Origin: Fodinibius halophilus
Lineage (GTDB): Bacteria > Bacteroidota > Rhodothermia > Balneolales > Balneolaceae
Assembly: GCF_011059105.1 (NCBI RefSeq)
Contig: NZ_JAALLS010000001.1
Location: forward strand, 1 to 64,000
Length of the DNA stretch: 64,000 bases
Direction: 5' to 3'
Part shown: piece by piece, positions 8,711-15,305 of the stretch
Numbering within the stretch: the first letter of the stretch is position 1
Layout of the letters: the number at the start of each line of letters is the position of its first letter
Position numbers and translations under genes: made by a program
Notes under the pieces: generated by a model
The model's input: the letters and a program-made list of their open reading frames with translations, nothing else
Told to the model about the DNA's origin: nothing
The model's database searches: none

Positions 8711-9089
8711 CCATTGTTTGTACTGGTGTCAATTTTATAATCTAGAGCAGCTAATGTCCTATAAGTCATTTCGAACCGCCGCAAGGTGGTGAAAAATCTC
8801 ATCTGTTTGCAGGGGAAACAGCGACATCAAGGAGAAATCCAGTTTGTGTTATTCTGATACCTCGTTCACCGAAGGCATAACTAGAACAACGGGAGTACAA
8901 CTCCCTTGGAGTTATAAGTAACGGCTAGCTAATGCTGACCGAGGGATTTCGCTAAGCCTTCAGAGGAGCAGTAGATAAAGACAGAAAGAAAATACAACTA
9001 ATTAATACAAAAGACTCTTAAATGTTTTATATTTGGATTCCCCGTAAAATGTAATACCAATTACTGACAAAGGATAACAGCTATTATTC

Positions 9090-10361
9090 ATGCGCACATC
9101 TACCACATCTGAGAAAACTACCCAAACCCGGTATCCCGAAATAATGGCCCCGGCCGGCAGCTGGGTATCATTTCGGGCAGCACTACAGGGTGGGGCCGAC
9201 TCGGTCTATTTTGGGATTGAACAGCTCAATATGCGGGCTCGGGCCTCGAACAACTTTACGCTCGAGGACTTGCCGCAGATTGCGTCTCTCACCAAAGAAC
9301 AGGACGTAAAGACCTACCTGACGTTAAATACCGTACTCTATGATCACGATTTGCCGTTGATGCGTCGCATTGTGGATGCTGCTAAAGAGGCCGGTATTAC
9401 AGCGATAATTGCAGCCGATCAGTCGGCTATATCCTATGCCTATAAACAGGATGTGGAGGTACATATCTCCACGCAGGCGAATATCTCGAATATCGAGATG
9501 GTAGAGTTTTACAGCCACTTCGCCGATGTGATGGTGTTGGCGCGTGAGCTGAGCCTGGGACAGGTCCGAAAGATTGTAGAAGGCATTGAGGAACGGCAGA
9601 TTACCGGTCCGTCGGGCGAACTGGTAGAGATTGAAGTCTTTGCCCACGGCGCCCTTTGTATGGCGGTATCAGGGAAATGTTACCTGAGCCTGCACGCCTA
9701 TAATTCATCGGCCAATCGCGGGGCCTGCAAGCAGAACTGCCGGCACTCGTATAAAGTGACCAATGATGACGGCAATGAGCTGGAGATCGACAATGAGTAT
9801 ATCATGTCGCCCAAAGATTTGTGTACTATCGACTTTCTAGATCAGCTGTTGGATGCCGGCATACAGGTGTTGAAGTTGGAGGGCCGGGGCCGGTCGCCGG
9901 AGTATGTGAAAACAGTAACCCGCTGCTACCGGGAGGCGGCGCAAGCGGTGGTGAATGGTGAGTACAATCGGGAAAAGGTGGACCAGTGGATGCAGGATCT
10001 CCGCAAAGTGTATAACCGGGGATTTTGGGACGGCTACTACCTGGGACGTCGCCTTGGGGAGTGGAGCAACGTTCATGGTTCTGCGGCTGAGAAAGAGAAA
10101 ACCTTTATCGGTAAAGTGCTGCATTATTATCCAAAGGCAGAAGTGGCGCATATCCGCATAAAAACCAAAGAGCTTAGTCTGGATGACGATATCTTAATCA
10201 TTGGGAAAAAGACAGGCGTAGCCGAACCGGAGGTGGCCTCGATATGGGTAGATGACCAGCCGGCCGAAAAGGCAGTGCAGGGACAGGAGTGTACCCTGAA
10301 AATTGATACCGAGGTTCGTGAAGGAGATAAAGTGTATCTATGGGAGGACCGAGCGGAATGA
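9090..10361 (+). CDS. Peptidase U32 family protein (RlhA/TrhP-like)
   Basis: A 423-residue U32 protein. It begins with the TIM-barrel signature PEIMAPAGSWVSFRAALQGG (about residues 16-35) and carries the family motif EVFAHGALCMAVSGKCYLS (about 185-203) followed by ANRGACKQNCRHSYKV. The clustered cysteines are those that bind an iron-sulfur cluster in the family. Well-studied members hydroxylate RNA rather than cleave peptides (TrhP at tRNA U34, RlhA at 23S rRNA C2501, both prephenate-dependent), so RNA modification is the best inference. Its stop overlaps the start of a ferredoxin gene (ATGA), which suggests a dedicated electron carrier. Confidence 0.88.
   Translation: MRTSTTSEKTTQTRYPEIMAPAGSWVSFRAALQGGADSVYFGIEQLNMRARASNNFTLEDLPQIASLTKEQDVKTYLTLNTVLYDHDLPLMRRIVDAAKEAGITAIIAADQSAISYAYKQDVEVHISTQANISNIEMVEFYSHFADVMVLARELSLGQVRKIVEGIEERQITGPSGELVEIEVFAHGALCMAVSGKCYLSLHAYNSSANRGACKQNCRHSYKVTNDDGNELEIDNEYIMSPKDLCTIDFLDQLLDAGIQVLKLEGRGRSPEYVKTVTRCYREAAQAVVNGEYNREKVDQWMQDLRKVYNRGFWDGYYLGRRLGEWSNVHGSAAEKEKTFIGKVLHYYPKAEVAHIRIKTKELSLDDDILIIGKKTGVAEPEVASIWVDDQPAEKAVQGQECTLKIDTEVREGDKVYLWEDRAE
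10342..10347 (+). promoter_or_regulatory. Ribosome-binding site fixing the ferredoxin start
   Basis: GGGAGG lies 10 nt before the ATG at 10358. An earlier in-frame ATG at 10340 overlaps this site and would add six residues not found in ferredoxins, so 10358 is the better start. Confidence 0.6.
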
Positions 10362-10579
10362 AGATTACGATCTACAGATCAAAATGTATTGGTTGCAATT
10401 ACTGTGTAGAGGCATGGCCCGAACGCTGGCAGATGTCGAAGCGCGACGGTAAGTGCGTGCTTATTGGCGGCAAGAAAAAGGGGCAGGTTTACCAGGCCGA
10501 GGTGGGAGAATATGAGCGTAAGTATAACGAGCGTGCAGCCGAAGCCTGCCCGGTGAATATTATTCGAATCAATGATTAA
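10358..10579 (+). CDS. Small [4Fe-4S] ferredoxin
   Basis: A 73-residue ferredoxin. Its cluster ligands are CIGCNYC (residues 12-18) and a distal ACP near residue 63. The position that would begin a second cluster motif is a tryptophan (AWPERW), so only one cluster is expected. The spacing between motifs is long, as in Bacteroidota single-cluster ferredoxins. The start overlaps the U32 stop codon in an ATGA, showing translational coupling and suggesting it donates electrons to the U32 enzyme. The pairing is inference; the ferredoxin fold is clear. Confidence 0.85.
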   Translation: MKITIYRSKCIGCNYCVEAWPERWQMSKRDGKCVLIGGKKKGQVYQAEVGEYERKYNERAAEACPVNIIRIND

Positions 10580-10582
10580 GGG

Positions 10583-11617
10583 TTATTCGGATTCCAGATG
10601 CTCTTTTCGGCGCCGGTGGGCTTTAAGGTATCGCTCATCTTCGGCGTAGGTAGTGGGATAGACCTTGGGGACCGGTTGGGGTTGCATATCCTCATCAACA
10701 TTCACAAAAGTAAATACGCAGGTGTTTGAGAGGGCCTTGGTCACTTTATCAAGGCTGGTGCGTTCAATGTTGATTTCTATGCTGATGGAAGTATTGCCGG
10801 TATAGACGATACGGCTGGTAAAGTCGAGCTTGTCGCCAATGCGAATGGGTTGCAGAAAGTTGATGCGATTAACCCGAACAAAGACCGGGCGATGGGGGGC
10901 AATCTCCTCGGCGTGCATCAGGGCCAGTTCAAAAGCCCGGCGAATAACATAGCCCCCGAATATTTTCTTGGGCACATTTTCGTGATCGGGATACATCCGC
11001 TCCATATTACTCTTCACCAGATTTCCGGCCAATAAACCGTCAAAATCTTTTTCTTCCTGGGCATGGTGTAACTCTCGCAGGTGCTGGAACTCTTCCTTGC
11101 TGGGCGGTTCCTGGAGGGCGTCCATCTGCTCTTTGTAGGATTTTCGTCGTTCTATAGCCGCTTCGTAGCGTTCTTTCTCAATGGGACTTTCGTATTCCAG
11201 TGGTGGAATGGGTAAACTTTCGGCCTCATCGCCTTCGCCAATACGGGTGACCATGGTAAAGTAACATGAAGCCAGCGAGTGCTCTGCATTCTTGTCTTGA
11301 TCCACTCTGATGCCCACCTCCATAGAAGTGCGGCCAACATAGTTAATACGTGCCCGCATATATACATCCTTGGTAATTTCGGCCGGGATGTGCAGGGCAA
11401 TATCATCTACTGCAGCGGTAACGACCCGGGCGTCCGGTTCATGTTGATGTACATATTCCAAGGCGATATCTTCAGCCAGCTTGTCGAGCTTCTCAAGAAG
11501 GCGTCCCCACCGCATATTACCGACAATATCTTTATCGACGATCATAAATCGACGTCGGAGATCAAGGTCGCTGCTGAAGGGAAGGGTTCTTTTTATAGAA
11601 GTATCAATGGGGCGCAT
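10583..11617 (-). CDS. Double-hotdog acyl-CoA thioesterase
   Basis: A 344-residue protein with two hotdog domains: about residues 20-140 (GNMRWGRLLEKLD, then VGRTSMEVGIRV) and about 205-325 (NVPKKIFGGYVIRRAFELA, then YTGNTSISIEINIER). The layout matches ACOT9/10-type acyl-CoA thioesterases, which hydrolyse acyl-CoA to free fatty acid and CoA in the cytoplasm. The two domains are joined by a charged linker (residues about 150-195). It is convergent with the ferredoxin gene, with a 3-bp gap. Chain-length preference cannot be inferred. Confidence 0.87.
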   Translation of the reverse strand: MRPIDTSIKRTLPFSSDLDLRRRFMIVDKDIVGNMRWGRLLEKLDKLAEDIALEYVHQHEPDARVVTAAVDDIALHIPAEITKDVYMRARINYVGRTSMEVGIRVDQDKNAEHSLASCYFTMVTRIGEGDEAESLPIPPLEYESPIEKERYEAAIERRKSYKEQMDALQEPPSKEEFQHLRELHHAQEEKDFDGLLAGNLVKSNMERMYPDHENVPKKIFGGYVIRRAFELALMHAEEIAPHRPVFVRVNRINFLQPIRIGDKLDFTSRIVYTGNTSISIEINIERTSLDKVTKALSNTCVFTFVNVDEDMQPQPVPKVYPTTYAEDERYLKAHRRRKEHLESE

Positions 11618-11895
11618 ATCCGGGGATTCTGTTAACGTTTTAAATCCAGCTGAAAAATAGGAATTTGTCAGCGGATAGAAAGAGAAAATGTTGTCACTAT
11701 TGGGGTTCTTTTTTTGAAAGTGGGACTCGCTGTAATATGTAGACGCGGAAAATATTAGTCAACAGGAGGTAATTTGTTTTTTTGCTGATACAAGGACAGC
11801 AAAGGGGGGCGTTAAAAAATGTTGGGGTTTCCGTTGCTTGGGTAGTTTCTTATTATTGAACCGCTCAAATAACTTTCCCTAAAACTTATCGATTT

Positions 11896-12324
11896 ATGTA
11901 TACAGGATTTCAACATTTGCATTCCGGGCTGGCCTATCTTGTGCTGGCAATTTTAGTTGTGGTATTTGGATATGTCTTGGTCAACTTTCTCAATAAAAAG
12001 CCGTTTACCGAAACCGTGCGTAAAAGTGCACTTGTAGGGCTTATAGTCGCACATATTCAGCTGCTTGTTGGGCTGGTACTTTATATTATATCTCCCAATG
12101 GGCTTTCAAACTTTTCAGGCGAAGCCATGGGCGATTCTATGGCGCGACTGTTAATGCTGGAGCATCCCTTGATGATGATTCTGGGTATTGTTTTGATAAC
12201 CATCGGCTATTCCAAGGCAAAAAAGGCCACCGAAGATGCGGCATCATATAAGAAGATTCTCATCTTTTATGGTCTTGGACTCCTATTTATCTTATCTCGT
12301 ATTCCTTGGTCTGTTTGGTTCTAA
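11896..12324 (+). CDS. Four-helix membrane protein (cytochrome-b-like, unknown)
   Basis: A 142-residue integral membrane protein with four predicted helices (about residues 10-30, 44-65, 86-105, 119-138). Histidines at residues 6, 9 and about 53 and the pair EHP (about 89-91) lie near helix ends, as in small heme-b membrane proteins, but no family motif proves heme binding. Related short proteins are widespread in Bacteroidota-type genomes as hypothetical or cytochrome-b-like. It stands alone and is followed by a hairpin. Confidence 0.7.
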   Translation: MYTGFQHLHSGLAYLVLAILVVVFGYVLVNFLNKKPFTETVRKSALVGLIVAHIQLLVGLVLYIISPNGLSNFSGEAMGDSMARLLMLEHPLMMILGIVLITIGYSKAKKATEDAASYKKILIFYGLGLLFILSRIPWSVWF

Positions 12325-12343
12325 TGGCCGTTTTCCCTTGTTT

Positions 12344-12372
12344 GGCTGAGATATGTGATTGGTATCTCAGCC
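12344..12372 (+). terminator. Terminator-like hairpin after membrane protein
   Basis: GGCTGAGATA...TATCTCAGCC is a perfect 10-bp stem with a 9-nt loop, followed by a second hairpin GGGGA-ACCTT-TCCCC (12373-12387). T-runs are short, so termination is likely but not certain. Confidence 0.5.
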
Positions 12373-12539
12373 GGGGAACCTTTCCCCTCCTCTGATCTGT
12401 AAAAACGTCGACTGTATTACCACGCTAATTATATCGTGACTTTACTATCTGCTCTCCAATTCGCATTAATCGTTAAGTCTTTTATATTATCCATCTGTTG
12501 ACGGGAATTTATAAATCTTAATGAAGAGACTTCGCTGAT

Positions 12540-12902
12540 ATGAATTATTCGATAGATGAACGGTATAACTGTGTAGTAATAGAGTTTAGCGGTAATTTAA
12601 GAGGTGGTCCTGATGCCACGAAGTTCAATGAGGACCTGCATGAACTCATTGATGAAGGCAAAAAAGAGATTGTTGCTGATTTGAGTAGTGTGAAATTCAT
12701 GAACTCCTCGGGGCTTGGTATCCTTATCGGCGGTATGACAACTATGCGAAATGCAGGCGGAGATCTGCGCATTGCCGGTGCAAATCAGCGGATTGAGAGC
12801 TTATTAATGATTACAAAGTTGGTAACGGTCTTTAAAAGCTTTCGCACCGTTGAAGAGGCTGTAGAATCTTATCAAGAAGAGGGAGTAAAAGAGGAAGAAT
12901 AA
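12540..12902 (+). CDS. STAS-domain anti-sigma factor antagonist-like protein
   Basis: A 120-residue single STAS domain. The region VADLSSVKFMNSSGLGILIGG (about residues 45-65, in two parts DLSSVKF and NSSGLG) is the switch loop, whose serine is phosphorylated by an anti-sigma kinase in SpoIIAA/RsbV-type partner switching. A kinase (RsbW/SpoIIAB) and a phosphatase are absent from the window, so the partner must be elsewhere. The C-terminus is highly acidic (EEGVKEEE). Confidence 0.88.
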   Translation: MNYSIDERYNCVVIEFSGNLRGGPDATKFNEDLHELIDEGKKEIVADLSSVKFMNSSGLGILIGGMTTMRNAGGDLRIAGANQRIESLLMITKLVTVFKSFRTVEEAVESYQEEGVKEEE

Positions 12903-13072
12903 TCTTTACGCTAGGGAATTAAGTGGTTGTATGGGGTAATCCCTAACGATTTGTCCCGAAGCATTTCAAAGGGTTGAAAGGGATAAATATTACTTTCAAC
13001 TCAATGCTATTTTGCTCAAATTTAGGGGAATCAATTATAGATCAGAAATATTAGTAACAAATATATTTTTTT

Positions 13073-13390
13073 ATGACACAGGAAGAGATCAACAAAGGTA
13101 GCCGATTGATAGAAAGCATTATGGGCAGTACCATCAAAATTAAGCAGGAAGATGTGAAAGATATTCCACTGGCGTTTTTACAGCCGGAAGACATGAAATT
13201 TCACGAGTCCTGGAAATGGCTGATGCCTGTGGTTGTCAAAATCGAAAATGATATGGGACACACCATCGTTATTAAAGGGACTTCTTGCGAAGTAATTACC
13301 AAAGACGGGGACTCTTACAGTGCCGAAGAAGAGACAAAATTAAAGGCTGTTTGGCAGGCTATTGTAGATTTCCTTGATGCAGAAAACTAA
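13073..13390 (+). CDS. Hypothetical small soluble protein
   Basis: A 105-residue protein not matched to a family I recognise. It is acidic, with no signal peptide or membrane segment. It shows an amphipathic N-terminal helix (EEINKGSRLIESIMG), a WKWLMPVVVKIE strand and a C-terminal helix (KLKAVWQAIVDFLDAEN). The independent terminator at 13420-13456 and good coding character support a real gene. Confidence 0.65.
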   Translation: MTQEEINKGSRLIESIMGSTIKIKQEDVKDIPLAFLQPEDMKFHESWKWLMPVVVKIENDMGHTIVIKGTSCEVITKDGDSYSAEEETKLKAVWQAIVDFLDAEN

Positions 13391-13419
13391 GGATTACACA
13401 AGTCATATATTTGATATCA

Positions 13420-13456
13420 GGCGATTCGGGGAGCAATTCCCTGGCCGCTTTTTTAT
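13420..13456 (+). terminator. Rho-independent terminator
   Basis: A hairpin with a GGGGA...TTCCC inner stem and GGC/GCC outer pairs, followed directly by TTTTTTATT, after the gene ending at 13390. Confidence 0.65.
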
Positions 13457-13480
13457 TCCCAAGAAAAGAGGTGCAGGAAT

Positions 13481-13514
13481 AAAAAAAGGGATACTTCTTA
13501 ACGAAGCATCCCTT
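13481..13514 (-). terminator. Rho-independent terminator of histone-like gene
   Basis: AAGGGATACTTC...GAAGCATCCCTT forms a 12-bp stem with one mismatch and a 5-nt loop. On the minus strand it is followed by seven Ts, placing it just downstream of the histone-like gene. Confidence 0.75.
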
Positions 13515-13535
13515 TTGCGAAAAAAATCGTAGGCT

Positions 13536-13718
13536 TTACACCTTACCAGTATTTTTCCACTCTTGGATCTCCATACGGATCTCCTGTGCTTTTTTCTTCA
13601 TTGCCTGAAGAGTTTTACGCGCACGGGTACCCGCGGCTTTATTTCCTTTCTCGTAGAACTTATTAATGTCTGGTTCTAGCTGATCTAACAATTCGCTCAT
13701 TTCATCGAATCGGCTCAT
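13536..13718 (-). CDS. Histone H1-like (Hc1-type) DNA-binding peptide
   Basis: A 60-residue, lysine-rich, wholly alpha-helical protein with the Hc1-like core YEKGNKAAGTRARKTLQAMKK (about residues 22-42, in two blocks YEKGNKAAGTRARK and TLQAMKK). Relatives in Bacteroidota and Chlamydiae are nucleoid-associated. Here the protein lacks the long lysine/alanine tail of chlamydial Hc1 and consists of the short conserved core alone. It has its own terminator, so it is probably expressed as a single abundant transcript. Confidence 0.85.
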   Translation of the reverse strand: MSRFDEMSELLDQLEPDINKFYEKGNKAAGTRARKTLQAMKKKAQEIRMEIQEWKNTGKV

Positions 13719-13914
13719 TATAATAACTCCGTTTGATTAATGTTTGAAATTTAAAAAACTTTTTTCGATGTGCTGTCTTTTGTACATCGAATGGTCGAAT
13801 CTAGGTATATGGAAGTGTCGTGTCAAGTAAAAAAACCCCTTTTTAACATATTAGGTAGGTCTTTCCTGATTTTTTTGTGTATTAGTACATTTCCATACTA
13901 ATAAGCTCTCAATT

Positions 13915-14580
13915 TTACAAAGAGGATTTTATAGCTATACTGTGGCTTAAATCAGGTAGCTGATTGAAATCGCGGGCTGAGGTTAGGCACACAGATTGTT
14001 CAAAATGCGAAAATTCATCGGGTATGCGTTCTTGCCTAAAGGTCGTTTCCATGGTATCCCATTGGAGTTGTTCGGGCATTTCTTCGTTCGTGAAAATTTC
14101 GTCTTCATCCGCTTTTGAAAACAGAAAAACTTCATCGGTATCCAACTCGGCCTTTAAAAAAGAAACCAGTTCAGGTAGATCAATAACCGTGGGCGTGTTG
14201 GATGTCGAATCATGCACAAGCGTAGATAGCAATAGTACTGACTGTTTGGGCAATGAGTTTATAAAGGAGTGATCCAGAGAAAGTTCATCTTCTTGCAGGC
14301 TGATCATCTTTCGTTGGCTGGGGTTGATTCCTACTGTTGAAACCCCTTGATCGGCAAAAAGGGCTACAAGCCTGTTATTGAGATCTTTGACACTGCGAAT
14401 TTTTGCTTCTTTGCTCATAACCCCGGTTTGGATAATACGCTGCGTATACTCACTGTCGCCGTGTACAATAATAGAGCGAATATTTTCATCGCCCTGTTGT
14501 TGAGAGAGTGATTGCGCCAGTGATGTTAGGAAAACGCCGTTATCGAGGTGATCATAATCAAGTGCTGCGATATACTGCAT
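13915..14580 (-). CDS. Amino-acid-kinase-fold-like protein, unknown function
   Basis: A 221-residue protein. Weak resemblance to the acetylglutamate kinase fold is visible: SIIVHGDSEYTQRIIQTGV (about residues 36-54) where ArgB has a VHGGG loop, SVKDLNNRLVALFADQGV (about 63-80), and PTVIDLPELVSFLKAEL followed by DEVFLFSKADED (about 130-158) at the nucleotide-binding part. The glycine-rich phosphate loop is degraded (HGD instead of HGGG), so kinase activity is doubtful. It follows cytidine deaminase after 20 bp and probably shares its transcript. Confidence 0.45.
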   Translation of the reverse strand: MQYIAALDYDHLDNGVFLTSLAQSLSQQQGDENIRSIIVHGDSEYTQRIIQTGVMSKEAKIRSVKDLNNRLVALFADQGVSTVGINPSQRKMISLQEDELSLDHSFINSLPKQSVLLLSTLVHDSTSNTPTVIDLPELVSFLKAELDTDEVFLFSKADEDEIFTNEEMPEQLQWDTMETTFRQERIPDEFSHFEQSVCLTSARDFNQLPDLSHSIAIKSSL

Positions 14581-14600
14581 AAAATGGATATAAAAATTTA

Positions 14601-15305
14601 TTACTTAATAAGAGTTGAAGAACGAAAACTGTGTGGCAAAAGATCGTGGCCAAAATGAACCGATTCGGTGTTGTCGGCATGGTGCAGGTGAATCTGTTTT
14701 TGTGCCATATGTTCCACTATGACCTGTCGACAAGATCCGCAGGGACTGCTAAACTCGCCATCCCGCGTATGAATATGCAGCCGCTTAAAATTTTGTGCTC
14801 CATAGGTGACTGCTTTACCTATAGCAACGCGCTCGGCGCATAATCCCATACTCCAGCTGCTGCACTCGATGTTAACACCGCTAAAAAAGCCTATGTCGGT
14901 TTCAAGAAGTGCCGCAACGGGGAAGTCGGATTCTCCGACAACAGCTTTGTCCAAGAGCTTTTTTAATGTTTTATCTAATGGGATCTCTTCCTGAAGTGCC
15001 AGGTTTGGAAAGGAAACATCAGACCATTTACTTTGCTCTTGGGTTGTTACGGTAACTCCAAATTCTTCTTTCCAAAAAGAGATCATCGACTTTTCGGTAT
15101 GGGGAGCCCATACTTCTTGGGGCGTGTTGCCTTCGCTGATACAGCAAAACAGGGCATTATGTATGGCACTTATGCTCAGCGGGTACGAAATATTTTCAAT
15201 TCGACAACCCGGGAAATAGCGTCCCTCTTTACTTTTGGCAACAGCGAATTTTGGGGTTCCGGAGTAGGGCACATACGAATGTTCAGTTAGCTCAGAAATA
15301 TTCAT
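14601..15305 (-). CDS. cdd: Two-domain cytidine deaminase with inactive N-terminal half
   Basis: A 234-residue deaminase. The C-terminal domain carries the zinc site: CAE at residues 156-158 (Glu is the proton shuttle) and PCGSC at 188-192. The N-terminal domain keeps the substrate-loop motif VPYSG (12-16) and CRIENISY (34-41), but the zinc-site position reads SAIHNAL, so it is catalytically dead. The E. coli dimeric enzyme has the active domain first; here the order is reversed. It should deaminate cytidine and deoxycytidine in pyrimidine salvage. Its ATG overlaps the upstream stop codon (TAATG), so it is translationally coupled to the GH3 fusion gene. Confidence 0.82.
   Translation of the reverse strand: MNISELTEHSYVPYSGTPKFAVAKSKEGRYFPGCRIENISYPLSISAIHNALFCCISEGNTPQEVWAPHTEKSMISFWKEEFGVTVTTQEQSKWSDVSFPNLALQEEIPLDKTLKKLLDKAVVGESDFPVAALLETDIGFFSGVNIECSSWSMGLCAERVAIGKAVTYGAQNFKRLHIHTRDGEFSSPCGSCRQVIVEHMAQKQIHLHHADNTESVHFGHDLLPHSFRSSTLIK

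Larger units (their letters stand above)
7691..9089. other. Intergenic repeat block 2
   Basis: Nearly 1.4 kb without a credible gene. In order it holds module C (7879, 8102), a full-length palindromic module A (8256-8420), module B with the mini-ORF (8435-8556), module D (8619), module C with its long flank (8685-8815) and a GGGAGT-ACA-ACTCCC hairpin (8891-8905). The A-B-D-C order matches blocks 1 and 3 in part. Confidence 0.65.
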
